From G965198795 sp965198795 (GTDB lineage Bacteria > Pseudomonadota > Alphaproteobacteria > Rhodospirillales > Casp-alpha2), in the NCBI GenBank assembly GCA_965198795.1, contig OZ240674.1, positions 2,232,001-2,296,000 on the forward strand: DNA of 64,000 bases. The letters run 5' to 3'. The notes below the pieces were generated by a model, which worked only from the letters and a program-made list of their open reading frames with translations, ran no database searches and was not told the DNA's origin. The translations under genes and the position numbers were made by a program. This document shows positions 24,771-34,026 of this stretch, one piece after another. Position 1 is the first letter of the stretch, and each line of letters begins with the position of its first letter.

Positions 24771-25640
24771 ATGCCACAAGCCATACGAAAAGCCGTCCTC
24801 CCGGTCGCGGGATTGGGCACCCGATTTCTGCCCGCCACGAAAGTCATGCCGAAAGAAATGCTGACGGTGGTCGATAAGCCGCTTATCCAGTACGCCGTCG
24901 AAGAGGCGCTGGAAGCGGGCGTTGAAGACATCATCCTTGTCACTGGCCGGGGCAAGGGCGTGATAGAGGATCACTTTGATCACGCCATCGAGCTGGAACG
25001 AACCCTGGAGATGAAGGGCAGAACGCGCGAATTGGAATTGGTGAGAGCGTTGATGCCGAAAACGGGGCGGTTGTCGTCCGTTCGCCAGCACGCGCCGCTG
25101 GGTCTGGGACACGCCGTTTGGTGCGCGCGCCAGATGACATCCGGCGAGCCTTTCGCGGTGCTGCTGCCCGACGATCTGATCCAGGCGGCGCCCGGTTGCT
25201 TGAAACAAATGGTCGAGGCCCATGATCAGGTCGGCGGCAATATCGTCGCCGTCGAGGACGTGCCCCGCGAACACACCGGGCGCTACGGCGTTCTGGATGT
25301 GCTGGAGGATGACGGCCGGCTGGCGTCCGCCAGGGGTCTGGTGGAAAAGCCGGACCCCGCGGAGGCACCCTCGACGCTGTCGATCATCGGGCGCTACATC
25401 CTTCAACCCGAAGTATTCGAATATTTGGACCGCCATGAAAAGGGCGCCGGCGGCGAAATTCAATTGACCGACGCCATGGCGAAAACCATTGGCGATGTGG
25501 CGTTTCATGGACTCCGTTTTGACGGAACACGGTTTGATTGCGGTGACAAGGCCGGCTTCGTGGAGGCGAACGTCGCGTTTGCGCTTGCTCGAGATGATGT
25601 CGGCTCGGCTGTGCGGAATGCATTGGGGAAATACAAATAA
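24771..25640 (+). CDS. galU: UTP-glucose-1-phosphate uridylyltransferase
   Basis: Makes UDP-glucose from UTP and glucose-1-phosphate. The nucleotidyl-transfer motif is LPVAGLGTRFLPATKVMPKE near the N-terminus; other GalU segments are DKPLIQYAVEEA, ILVTGRGKGVIEDHFD and FAVLLPDDLI. At about 289 residues it is the usual length. The ATG at 24771 is preferred over a TTG four codons upstream because the family begins close to this Met. It is followed 44 bp later by ugd, so the two probably act together to supply UDP-glucose and UDP-glucuronate for envelope polysaccharide. Confidence 0.95.
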   Translation: MPQAIRKAVLPVAGLGTRFLPATKVMPKEMLTVVDKPLIQYAVEEALEAGVEDIILVTGRGKGVIEDHFDHAIELERTLEMKGRTRELELVRALMPKTGRLSSVRQHAPLGLGHAVWCARQMTSGEPFAVLLPDDLIQAAPGCLKQMVEAHDQVGGNIVAVEDVPREHTGRYGVLDVLEDDGRLASARGLVEKPDPAEAPSTLSIIGRYILQPEVFEYLDRHEKGAGGEIQLTDAMAKTIGDVAFHGLRFDGTRFDCGDKAGFVEANVAFALARDDVGSAVRNALGKYK

Positions 25641-25684
25641 AGGGCCTGGATTGAACGGGTCCAATGGAACAAGGATAGACGGCG

Positions 25685-27004
25685 ATGCGCGTTACGATGG
25701 TTGGCACCGGCTATGTTGGTCTGGTCTCCGGCGCCTGTTTTTCGGAATTCGGCCATGAGGTCATCTGCGCCGATAAGGACGAAGCCAAGATCGAGGGCTT
25801 GAAGCGGGGCCGGATTCCGATTTACGAGCCGGGTCTGGAAAAGCTGGTCGAGACCAACGCCGCGGCCGAGCGTCTTCGTTTTACAACCGATTTGAAAGCG
25901 GCCGTTAAAAACGCGGACGCCGTTTTCATCGCCGTTGGCACACCGAGCCGCCGGGGCGACGGTCACGCGGACCTGTCCCATGTCCACGCCGCCGCCAAGG
26001 AAATCGCTGAAGCCATGGACGGTTATACGGTCGTTGTGAACAAGTCCACAGTGCCCGTCGGCACGGGGGCGGAAGTTGAACGGATCGTCAAGGAAGCGCG
26101 CCCTGACGCGGATTTCGACGTTGTGTCGAACCCGGAATTTCTGCGTGAAGGCTCCGCCATCGAAGATTTCATGCGGCCGGACCGCGTTGTCATCGGGACG
26201 GAAGAGGCGCGCGCCCAAGAGGTGATGCGCGAGCTTTATCGCCCGCTTTATCTGATCGAGACGCCGATTGTTTTCACGGAGCGTCAAACGTCGGAACTGA
26301 TCAAGTACGCGGCCAATACGTTCCTGGCGACCAAGATTACCTTTATCAATGAAATCGCCGACCTGTGCGAGGCGCTGGGAGCGGATGTCCAGGACGTCGC
26401 CAAGGGGATTGGGCTCGATGGCCGGATCGGACGCAAGTTTCTGCACGCGGGACCCGGTTATGGCGGGTCTTGCTTCCCGAAAGACACGCTGGCTCTGGTG
26501 CGGACGGCGCAGGACGCCGGGGCGCCGCTTCGGATTGTTGAGACAGTCGTCGATATTAATTCGAAACGTAAATTGGCCATGGCGGACAGAGTGATTAACG
26601 CCTGTGGCGGTTCCATCAAGGGCAAGACCATCGCGGTTCTAGGGCTCACGTTTAAACCCAACACGGATGACATGCGTGACAGCCCGAGCCTTGAGATCGT
26701 CCCCGCCTTGACCAAAGCCGGGGCCACGGTGCGGGTTTACGATCCGGAAGGTATGGATGAAGCGAAAGAGGTGATCTCGAACGTGATCTGGTGCGAGGGC
26801 GCTTATGAGACCATGGGAGGCGCCCATGCGATCGTCATTATTACGGAATGGAACCAATTCCGCGCGTTGGATCTGGAACGGGTGAGGGAGTTGATGGAAG
26901 AGCCGGTAATGGTGGATCTTAGAAATATTTATGATCCGGCGGAGATGGCCGACAAAGGTTTCGAGTACTCCTGTATCGGCAAACCGAAAAGCGGCGGCGC
27001 ATGA
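25685..27004 (+). CDS. ugd: UDP-glucose 6-dehydrogenase
   Basis: Oxidises UDP-glucose to UDP-glucuronate with two NAD+. The N-terminal Rossmann motif is TMVGTGYVGLVSGACF, and the nucleophile Cys263 is in GPGYGGSCFPKDT. The other family segments are FIAVGTPSRRGDG, NPEFLREGSAI and LGLTFKPNTDDMRDSPS. At 439 residues it is full length. It lies downstream of galU, suggesting coordinated production of glucuronate-containing exopolysaccharide or lipopolysaccharide. It is convergent with the carboxypeptidase gene. Confidence 0.96.
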   Translation: MRVTMVGTGYVGLVSGACFSEFGHEVICADKDEAKIEGLKRGRIPIYEPGLEKLVETNAAAERLRFTTDLKAAVKNADAVFIAVGTPSRRGDGHADLSHVHAAAKEIAEAMDGYTVVVNKSTVPVGTGAEVERIVKEARPDADFDVVSNPEFLREGSAIEDFMRPDRVVIGTEEARAQEVMRELYRPLYLIETPIVFTERQTSELIKYAANTFLATKITFINEIADLCEALGADVQDVAKGIGLDGRIGRKFLHAGPGYGGSCFPKDTLALVRTAQDAGAPLRIVETVVDINSKRKLAMADRVINACGGSIKGKTIAVLGLTFKPNTDDMRDSPSLEIVPALTKAGATVRVYDPEGMDEAKEVISNVIWCEGAYETMGGAHAIVIITEWNQFRALDLERVRELMEEPVMVDLRNIYDPAEMADKGFEYSCIGKPKSGGA

Positions 27005-27027
27005 TTCCGGATCAATTCCGCTCAGAG

Positions 27028-28248
27028 TTAGCCCGATGAGCGGCTGCTTCCGCGGCCGCCTTCGACGACTTTCACTTCAAGGCAGGGAATGTTGCGTTGT
27101 TCCAGCAGCGTACAGGCGCGGAACGCTTCCCATTTACTGAGACCGTACAGCCGGGCCCGGTGCAGGACGCGGCCATTCCGTTTTTGAAGCGGCACAACCC
27201 GAACCGTACGGTCCCTTAATAAATTTGGAACCGTGCGCTGCGCCTTGACGGCGACCGCGCGGGCTTGTCCGACGTTCTTGAAAGCGCCGACCTGAATGCC
27301 GTAAGGCGTTTTGCCCGAATATCCGGGAGCGGGGCGGAACGCCGCTTGATATGCCGGCTTCGACGGCTCGCGCCTCGCATAGGCTGGCGCGCGCGGGGTG
27401 TTGAGACGCGCGAAGCCCTTATCCAGCAGCTTCTTCATGTGCCGGTCGCGGCTTTTGGAATTTCTGCCGCCAAAGACAACGCCGATGATCCGCTTGCCGG
27501 AGCGGTTTGCCGAGGAAACAAGGTTGAAACCGGCGGCGCGGATGTAGCCGGTCTTAAAGCCGTCAGAGCCCTGGTAGCTGGTCAGCAGCTTGTTGTGGCT
27601 CTTATAGGTCGTGCCCCGGTAGGTGAACGACTTGACCGAAAAATAGTGATAATAGTGAGGAAAGTTGCGGATCAGCGCACGAGCCAGGCGGGCCATGTCG
27701 CGCGCCGTTGATAACTGACGCGAATGATAGAGACCGGACGCATTGCGGAAAACAGTGCGAGTCATGCCCAATTGGCGGGCGGTCGCCGTCATGGCGCGCC
27801 CGAACGCGCGCTCGGAGCCGGAATGGTTTTCGGCGACCGCCGCAGCGATGTCGTTGGCCGATTTGACGATCAGCATGGGAATGGCGTCACGGACCTTGAA
27901 CGTTGCGCCCGGTTTCAAGCCGATTTTGGAGGGAGGCTGGCGAGTGGCCCGTGCGGACATTTTCAGGCGCGTGTCCATCGTCCAGCGTCCGGAATCGACA
28001 GCCTCGAAAATCTTGTAAAGCGTCATCATCTTCGTCAGCGACGCCGGATGATTGCGCGTATCGGAGTTGACGGCGTGCAGAATTTTACCCGTTTGGGCGT
28101 CGATGACGAGGGATGCGTATTTTGCGTTGGCGTCCAGCGGCGTCGCGGCGAGGACCAACAAAAGGCCAAGGGTCGGAAAGGTTTGCCGAAGGCGGGAGAG
28201 GGAAGGCATCCGTTTTGCCAAATACGAAAGAAGGGACACACACGGCAT
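27028..28248 (-). CDS. D-alanyl-D-alanine carboxypeptidase with C-terminal SPOR domain
   Basis: Periplasmic low-molecular-weight penicillin-binding protein that trims peptidoglycan pentapeptides. After a signal peptide ending TPLDANA, the three catalytic motifs are SLTKMM (SxxK), SAND (SxN) and KTGY (KTG). The C-terminal about 75 residues (YGIQVGAFKNVGQARAVAVK to ARLYGLSKWEAFRAC) form a SPOR domain, which binds denuded glycan strands and targets proteins to the septum. The ATG at 28248 is chosen because AGGAG lies seven bases upstream; 406 residues. Fusion of a PBP5/6-like domain with SPOR is common in alphaproteobacteria. Confidence 0.92.
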   Translation of the reverse strand: MPCVSLLSYLAKRMPSLSRLRQTFPTLGLLLVLAATPLDANAKYASLVIDAQTGKILHAVNSDTRNHPASLTKMMTLYKIFEAVDSGRWTMDTRLKMSARATRQPPSKIGLKPGATFKVRDAIPMLIVKSANDIAAAVAENHSGSERAFGRAMTATARQLGMTRTVFRNASGLYHSRQLSTARDMARLARALIRNFPHYYHYFSVKSFTYRGTTYKSHNKLLTSYQGSDGFKTGYIRAAGFNLVSSANRSGKRIIGVVFGGRNSKSRDRHMKKLLDKGFARLNTPRAPAYARREPSKPAYQAAFRPAPGYSGKTPYGIQVGAFKNVGQARAVAVKAQRTVPNLLRDRTVRVVPLQKRNGRVLHRARLYGLSKWEAFRACTLLEQRNIPCLEVKVVEGGRGSSRSSG

Positions 28249-28727
28249 TAATAAGCTCCTCGTCACATTGACCGCTCTTTGCTCAAAAGCGCCGCCCCGT
28301 TGATCAGGCAGGTGCTTTTTGATTGGTATTGTCCGTCCCTGGGGACAGTGTAGCCAACATTTTCCAGAACGTCGCTGGAAAATATCAACCCGATTCAAAG
28401 GCTTGTCTCAAGTTACGGTAAATTTAGTCTTAATTTTCAGCCAACATGACGCCCGGAAAAGGAGTGGGGGATAATTTTTTTGTTATGCGCCGCAACACGA
28501 ATAATTCATGGGGTTTTTGAAAGATTATATTATCATTTAAAATCAATAATTTAACAGACTAACAAGGATATTGTGCGCCGCAACAAAATAATTGACTCCC
28601 TTTGCCTGGCTGTGTATGTTCTTGTTTGTTGCGATGCAGCATTTCCGGCGCTGAAGCCGGGCTGGCATGCCGTCTGTTTAGTTTGTCCGGGGCCTTGAGC
28701 CCGGCATTTTTGAAAGGAGTAGATCAA
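28249..28727 (+). promoter_or_regulatory. Phasin promoter with three candidate PhaR-type sites
   Basis: A sigma70-like promoter, TTGACT (28592-28597), 17 bases, TATGTT (28615-28620), precedes the phasin gene. Three related sites surround it: TGCGCCGCAACA at 28486-28497 and 28574-28585, and TTGTTGCGATGCAGCA at 28626-28641. Read on one strand they share TGTTGCGxxGCA. The third overlaps the expected transcription start and the second lies just before the -35. PhaR, the PHB-sensing repressor, is known to bind TGC-rich palindromic sites near phasin promoters, so it is the natural candidate. The rest of this gap is AT-rich and holds no gene. Confidence 0.6.
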
Positions 28728-29285
28728 ATGGCTGAGTCCACGAAAAAAACCGCCGCCCCGAAAGCCGCCCCGAAAGCCGCCGAGTCCGTTGAAGCCGCTG
28801 CGGCTGCCGGCAAGGAAACCGTTGAGACCGTTGTGAAGGCCTCGGCCGAAGCCGCTCAAAAAGGCGTCAAGAAAGCCGTCGCCATGGGCCAGGAGCAAGT
28901 CGCCGCCGCCGTTAAAGCCGGAACCAACGCGTTCAAGGATTACGAAGACGTCGTCGCCTTCGGCAAGGACAATGTTGACGCCATCGTTCAGGCCAACACC
29001 ATTCTGGTGAAGGGCGCTCAGGACATCAACAAGGTGTTTCTGAAATTGGTCCAGGACACTATGGAGGACCAAATGGTTGTCGCGAAAAAGCTGATGTCCG
29101 CGAAAACGCCGAAGGATTTCGCCGGCGTTCAAGCGTCTGTCGCCAAAGCCCGCTACACCAAAGCCCTCGACGAAGGCCGGAAAATCTCTGACATGACCGT
29201 CAAGCTGGCTGAAGAGGCGTCCGCCCCGATCACCAAACAGGTGAACGCTGCGGTCGAAAAAATCTCCAAGCCGCTGGCCGCCTAA
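28728..29285 (+). CDS. Phasin (PHB granule-associated protein)
   Basis: Amphipathic helical protein that coats polyhydroxybutyrate granules and controls their number and size. 185 residues from the ATG at 28728 (GAAAGGAG upstream). The N-terminus is an Ala/Lys/Pro-rich low-complexity stretch (KKTAAPKAAPKAAESVEAAA), followed by the phasin domain (AFKDYEDVVAFGKDNVDAIV, LVQDTMEDQMVVAKKLMSAK, SVAKARYTKALDEGRK). It should work with the PHB synthase encoded at 54220-56028. It stands alone between its own promoter and a strong terminator, as expected for a highly expressed gene. Confidence 0.92.
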   Translation: MAESTKKTAAPKAAPKAAESVEAAAAAGKETVETVVKASAEAAQKGVKKAVAMGQEQVAAAVKAGTNAFKDYEDVVAFGKDNVDAIVQANTILVKGAQDINKVFLKLVQDTMEDQMVVAKKLMSAKTPKDFAGVQASVAKARYTKALDEGRKISDMTVKLAEEASAPITKQVNAAVEKISKPLAA

Positions 29286-29314
29286 GCCGTTAAGCGCTTA
29301 CGTCTTTTTCGTGG

Positions 29315-29350
29315 AACGCCCGGCGGCTGAAGCCGTTGGGCGTTTTTTTT
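29315..29350 (+). terminator. Strong rho-independent terminator after the phasin gene
   Basis: A 13-bp stem begins AACGCCC (29315-29321) and pairs with GGGCGTT (29338-29344), with two central G-T pairs and a TGAA tetraloop. Eight T residues follow (29343-29350). Confidence 0.93.
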
Positions 29351-29556
29351 GCCGTTCGCTGATTTTTAACCCGCTGGCCTTAGAATGCCATAGAATCATG
29401 CACGGCTTGGGCGCTGGACAGGATTTGGAATCTTGCCTACCTAAGGATAACGCCGGATGATCTATGATCGGCGATTTGCCCACTGACGTATTCGAACAAC
29501 TGCGGTAAACTTGATCCTGCGGTACAAATTGGCGGCACAAATTGAACGAGTGATCG

Positions 29557-29919
29557 ATGAGCGGACCAGGAAAGACACCGCAACTGCCAAATGATGACGA
29601 TAACGGCGCGGGAACCGGTCTCGCCGTCAAAACCCGCATCCGGACAAAACGCCCGGCGATGTACAAAGTCCTGATGCTGAATGACGACTACACGCCCATG
29701 GAGTTCGTTGTTCACGTGCTGGAGCGGTTCTTTTCCAAGAATCACCAGGAAGCGACCCAGATAATGCTGCACGTGCACCAAAAAGGCGTCGGCCTTTGCG
29801 GCGTTTTCACCTACGAAGTCGCCGAAACCAAGGTTACCCAGGTTATGGACTTGGCCCGCCAACATCAACATCCCTTGCAATGCACCATCGAAAAGGATGG
29901 GGACGGAGAGGACGACTGA
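29557..29919 (+). CDS. clpS: ClpS adaptor of the ClpAP protease
   Basis: N-end-rule adaptor that delivers proteins with destabilising N-terminal residues to ClpA. 120 residues with a flexible N-terminal extension and the core MYKVLMLNDDYTPMEFVVHV, whose Asn-Asp pair binds the substrate amino terminus, then HVHQKGVGLCGVFTYEVAE. clpA starts directly after its stop codon, the conserved clpS-clpA operon order, so the pair are co-expressed and probably translationally coupled. Confidence 0.95.
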   Translation: MSGPGKTPQLPNDDDNGAGTGLAVKTRIRTKRPAMYKVLMLNDDYTPMEFVVHVLERFFSKNHQEATQIMLHVHQKGVGLCGVFTYEVAETKVTQVMDLARQHQHPLQCTIEKDGDGEDD

Positions 29920-32235
29920 ATGCTGTCCAGAGAACTCGAACAGACCCTGCATCGCGCCTTGGCCTTGGCGTCCGAGCGGAATCACGAGTACGCGACCTTG
30001 GAGCACCTGCTGCTGTCGCTGACGGATGACCGGGACGCGGTCGCGGTTTTAAAAGCGTGCGGGGTCGAGAGTGAGCGGCTGGCGGGTGATCTGGTCGAGT
30101 TTCTGGATAACGAGCTGAATGACATCAACAACCCGAAGGTCTCGGAACCGAAGCCGACGGCGGGTTTTCAGCGGGTTGTCCAGCGGGCCGTCATCCATGT
30201 GCAATCCTCGGGCCGTGAGGAAGTCACGGGCGCCAACGTCCTTGTCGCTCTGTTTTCCGAGCGGGAAAGCCACGCCGTCTATTTCCTGCAACTTCAGGAT
30301 ATGACCCGGTTGGACGCCGTGAATTATATCAGCCACGGCATCGCCAAGGTCCCGGGCAAATCCAAAGACCGCGCGCCGGGCGGCGCGGATGAAGAGGCCG
30401 AGGGCGAAACCGTTGTCCGCAAAGACGCGGAAGCGCTTGACGCCTATTGCACGGATTTGAACGCCAAGGCCGCCGAAGGCCGAATTGATCCGTTGATCGG
30501 CCGTCATGACGAGGTCGAGCGCGCCATTCAGGTGCTTTGCCGCCGGAACAAAAACAACCCGCTGTTCGTCGGCGACCCGGGCGTCGGTAAGACCGCCATC
30601 GCGGAAGGTCTGGCGAAGCGCATCATCGACGGCGAAGTGCCCGAGGTTTTGTTGGAGAACGTCATTTACGCGCTCGACATGGGAGCGCTGCTGGCGGGCA
30701 CGCGCTATCGGGGAGATTTCGAAGAGCGCTTGAAGGGCGTGATGTCCGAATTGGAAGAGCGTCCGAACGCGATCCTGTTCATCGATGAAATTCACACTGT
30801 TATCGGAGCGGGTGCGACCTCTGGCGGTTCAATGGACGCGTCAAACATTTTGAAGCCCGCGTTGCAAAACGGTGGTCTTCGCTGCATGGGGTCCACGACC
30901 TACAAGGAATATCGCAATCATTTCGAAAAGGACCGGGCGCTGGTTCGCCGGTTTCAGAAGATCGACGTCCATGAGCCCAGCCAGGACGATGCGGTCAAGA
31001 TCCTGAAGGGGCTCAAACCTTATTTCGAGGATCACCACAAGGTTAAATACACCAACGACGCCATCAAGGCCGCGGTTGAACTGTCGTCGCGTTATATCAA
31101 CGAGCGGAAACTGCCGGATAAGGCCATCGACGTGATTGATGAAGTCGGCGCGTCCCGGATGCTGCTGCCCGAGAATAAGCGCCGTAAGACAGTCACGGTG
31201 AGGGACGTGGAAGAGATTGTCGCCAAGATCGCCCGCATTCCGCCGAAAAGTGTGTCCACCGATGATCGCAAAGCGTTGAAGAATCTGGAACGCGACCTGA
31301 AGACCATGGTGTTCGGCCAGGATGACGCCATTGACGCGCTGGCGAGCGCCATCAAGCTGGCCCGCGCGGGCCTTCGAGAGCCGGAAAAGCCCATTGGCGC
31401 CTATCTATTCTCTGGCCCGACCGGCGTTGGCAAGACCGAAGTGGCGCGGCAACTCGCGCACATCATGGGAATTGATCTGACCCGCTTTGACATGTCGGAA
31501 TATATGGAGCGGCACTCGGTGTCGCGACTGATCGGCGCGCCGCCGGGGTATGTGGGTTTCGATCAAGGCGGTTTACTGACCGACGCCGTTGATCAGCAAC
31601 CTCACTGCGTACTGTTGCTGGACGAAATCGAGAAAGCCCATCCGGATCTGTTTAATATCCTGCTTCAGGTCATGGATCACGGGAAGTTGACGGATCATAA
31701 CGGCAAACACATCGATTTCCGGAACGTCATCTTGGTCATGACGACAAACGCCGGGGCCGCCGATCTGGCGAAACCCGCTATCGGGTTCGAGCGCGAAGCC
31801 CGGGTTGGCGAGGACAAGGAAGCCATCGAGCGCTTGTTCACACCGGAATTCCGAAACCGCCTCGACTCTATCATTCCATTCGCGCCGCTGACCAAAGACG
31901 TGGTTTCCCGCGTCGTTGACAAGTTCGTCATGAACCTGGAGATGCAACTGGATGACCGGGGCGTTGAAATCGAGCTAACCGACGGCGCTCGCGAATGGCT
32001 GGCGAGGAAGGGCTATGACAAGCTGTTTGGCGCCCGGCCCCTGTCCCGGGTCATTCAGGAGAATATCAAGAAGCCGCTGGCCGAGGAGCTATTGTTCGGA
32101 AAGCTGGCCAAGGGTGGTGTCGTTCTGGTGAAGCTGGACGAGGAAGCCAACAAGCTCACCTTCGACTACCCGGAAAACTCCGGCGGCGTTCCCGCCAAGC
32201 GAAGAAAGGGCAAGCTGCCGGCGCTCGTCGAATAG
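29920..32235 (+). CDS. clpA: ClpA, AAA+ unfoldase of ClpAP
   Basis: Hexameric ATPase that unfolds substrates and feeds them to ClpP. The N-domain (about 1-145, ERNHEYATLEHLLLSLTDD) binds ClpS. D1 has Walker A GDPGVGKT and Walker B ILFIDEIH; D2 has Walker A GPTGVGKTE and Walker B CVLLLDEIEKAHPD, with the sensor region LVMTTNAGA. At 771 residues it is full length, without the middle coiled-coil of ClpB. It follows clpS with no gap. clpP is not in the window. Confidence 0.97.
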   Translation: MLSRELEQTLHRALALASERNHEYATLEHLLLSLTDDRDAVAVLKACGVESERLAGDLVEFLDNELNDINNPKVSEPKPTAGFQRVVQRAVIHVQSSGREEVTGANVLVALFSERESHAVYFLQLQDMTRLDAVNYISHGIAKVPGKSKDRAPGGADEEAEGETVVRKDAEALDAYCTDLNAKAAEGRIDPLIGRHDEVERAIQVLCRRNKNNPLFVGDPGVGKTAIAEGLAKRIIDGEVPEVLLENVIYALDMGALLAGTRYRGDFEERLKGVMSELEERPNAILFIDEIHTVIGAGATSGGSMDASNILKPALQNGGLRCMGSTTYKEYRNHFEKDRALVRRFQKIDVHEPSQDDAVKILKGLKPYFEDHHKVKYTNDAIKAAVELSSRYINERKLPDKAIDVIDEVGASRMLLPENKRRKTVTVRDVEEIVAKIARIPPKSVSTDDRKALKNLERDLKTMVFGQDDAIDALASAIKLARAGLREPEKPIGAYLFSGPTGVGKTEVARQLAHIMGIDLTRFDMSEYMERHSVSRLIGAPPGYVGFDQGGLLTDAVDQQPHCVLLLDEIEKAHPDLFNILLQVMDHGKLTDHNGKHIDFRNVILVMTTNAGAADLAKPAIGFEREARVGEDKEAIERLFTPEFRNRLDSIIPFAPLTKDVVSRVVDKFVMNLEMQLDDRGVEIELTDGAREWLARKGYDKLFGARPLSRVIQENIKKPLAEELLFGKLAKGGVVLVKLDEEANKLTFDYPENSGGVPAKRRKGKLPALVE

Positions 32236-32250
32236 GGTCGATCCGCCTTC

Positions 32251-33315
32251 ATGACTTTCGATCTGTTGGCGGGCGTTCGGGTGCTGGATTTGAGCCAGTA
32301 CCTGCCGGGTCCCCACGCCTCGCAGATGATGGCCGACTTCGGCGCGGATGTGGTGAAGATGGAACCGCCATCGGGCGATCCGTTGTCGCGCCTTAACCCC
32401 GTCACTGGCGCGGTGGGGCGGGGTATGGGCCAAGCCTATTACGATCAAATCAACGCTGGTAAACGCGTTTTGCGTCTCGACCTCAAAACGGATGAGGGGC
32501 GTGAGACGTTCATGCGGCTCATCAAGGTGGCGGATGTGTTGCTGGAAAGCTATCGCCCTGGTGTTCTCGAGCGATTGGGCGCGGGACGGACGGTGTTGAA
32601 GCGGGTGAATCCGCGGCTGATTCATTGCGCGCTCAGCGGCTATGGCCAGATGGGGCCAGATAGCGCGCGCGCCGGCCATGACATCAACTATCTTGCCCGT
32701 GCCGGCGCGCTCAGCGGTACTGGTCCGGCGGAGCGGCCCGTATCCCCGTTCCCTCCCAACGCGGATTTGGGAGGAGGCATGATGGCGGTCTCCGCGATTT
32801 TGGCGGCCTTGTTTCAGCGTGCGCGAAGCGGCGAGGGACGCTTTTTGGATATTGCGCTAACGGATGTTATGGGATCCTGGCAAGCATGGCGCCGGTTGGC
32901 GGCCAAGAGACAGGAAACGGCGGGGCGCGAGGCGGAACTGTTGAATGGCGGCGCGGCGTGCTACCGCGTTTATGAAACGGCCGACGGCGGTTACCTGGCG
33001 GTTGGGGCGTTGGAGTCCAAATTTTGGGACGCGTTCTGTCGAACGCTCGGTAAACCCGGGTGGGCGGCGCGTCAGTACGGACCGTTACCCCAGATCACCC
33101 TGATTGATGACGTTGCTGGCGTGATCAGGACGCGAACGCTGGAAGATTGGACGCGGATTTTCGATGGTGTGGAGGCTTGCGTGACGCCTGTGACCGAACC
33201 CGGACAGGTTCCCTCTCTCGAAGGCGCGCCAATCCGGATTGATGGTGACGCTCAAACGCCGCGCCGCGCGGTCCGCGCCGCTTCACTGGATGAACTTTTG
33301 AAAGCCTGGGATTAA
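32251..33315 (+). CDS. CaiB/BaiF family CoA transferase or alpha-methylacyl-CoA racemase
   Basis: Class III CoA-transferase fold, 354 residues. The N-terminus LAGVRVLDLSQYLPGPHASQMMADFGADVVKMEPP is the family hallmark; the catalytic Asp is expected in the region ARAGHDINYLARAGAL. GxGR- and AILAALFQRARSGEGRFLDIAL-type segments follow. The length and the GHDINYLA motif resemble alpha-methylacyl-CoA racemase, which inverts the C2 centre of branched acyl-CoAs. A CoA transferase cannot be ruled out. It lies 15 bp after clpA and may be co-transcribed with it. Its stop overlaps the stop of the convergent gene. Confidence 0.85.
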   Translation: MTFDLLAGVRVLDLSQYLPGPHASQMMADFGADVVKMEPPSGDPLSRLNPVTGAVGRGMGQAYYDQINAGKRVLRLDLKTDEGRETFMRLIKVADVLLESYRPGVLERLGAGRTVLKRVNPRLIHCALSGYGQMGPDSARAGHDINYLARAGALSGTGPAERPVSPFPPNADLGGGMMAVSAILAALFQRARSGEGRFLDIALTDVMGSWQAWRRLAAKRQETAGREAELLNGGAACYRVYETADGGYLAVGALESKFWDAFCRTLGKPGWAARQYGPLPQITLIDDVAGVIRTRTLEDWTRIFDGVEACVTPVTEPGQVPSLEGAPIRIDGDAQTPRRAVRAASLDELLKAWD

Positions 33316-33974
33316 CGCCGGCGCAAGTTCCGGCGAACGGCGAAGGGGCAATCCACTTCGCTGACGACGCCGGCTTGGGCGGCGCCGCGGGCAGGCACGG
33401 CCTGACGCGCGTTCGGCCCAATCGCCATGAATTCCCGCCCTAGGGAAACCTGGTTTGCGCCATAGCGCTCAATGGAAACGACGCGGCACTTTCCGCAGTG
33501 GTTTTGAAGGGCGAGGGAACCGCCTGTACTAACGAAGGACAGGCATTTCTGCCGCGTCGCGGCGGTGCGGCCCAGTTCTTGTTCCAGCGATGAGCCTGTG
33601 CCCGCTTCGCCGGTGCAGGCGGCGCGCGATTTAATCCGCGTTACGCCGGGTCCTTTGAAGGGCAGGGAGAATTTCGATTTACCGGGCACGTGAAACTTGC
33701 GGGAGTCAGGCACGAGACCCCGGCCCCGCTCTCTGACCACACCGACGGAAACACAGAAACCGCAGTTGTTGACCAGCGTGTCGCCCGTGCGCCCCCGGCG
33801 GAGTCGCAGGCAAGTATCGCCCGCCGTCTGGCGCAGCAAGGAGGATGGCTTCCGTTCGTGCGTCGATTGCGTCGATATGGTTTTAGGAGCGGCGGTCGCG
33901 TGGGCGGCGTCCAGCATCAACAAGCAAAGCGCGGCGATGGCGATCAGATAGTGATTAAGCATGGGATACGGCAT
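33312..33974 (-). CDS. Exported Cys-rich protein of unknown function
   Basis: 220 residues from ATG 33974 (GGGGAA upstream), with a signal peptide (YLIAIAALCLLMLDAAHATA). The mature part seems to hold two related segments, each with a paired-cysteine motif: CLRLRRGRTGDTLVNNCGFC and CLSFVSTGGSLALQNHCGKC, followed by basic strands and a further single Cys (RAACTGE and EVDCPFA). The repeat suggests two small disulfide-stabilised domains in the periplasm. I do not recognise a named family. It ends 4 bp inside the convergent CoA-transferase gene. Confidence 0.65.
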   Translation of the reverse strand: MPYPMLNHYLIAIAALCLLMLDAAHATAAPKTISTQSTHERKPSSLLRQTAGDTCLRLRRGRTGDTLVNNCGFCVSVGVVRERGRGLVPDSRKFHVPGKSKFSLPFKGPGVTRIKSRAACTGEAGTGSSLEQELGRTAATRQKCLSFVSTGGSLALQNHCGKCRVVSIERYGANQVSLGREFMAIGPNARQAVPARGAAQAGVVSEVDCPFAVRRNLRRR

Positions 33975-34026
33975 TTCCCCATGCTTGCACATCAAGGTTA
34001 AAAATGAATTGAGAGCGGCGGACTTG

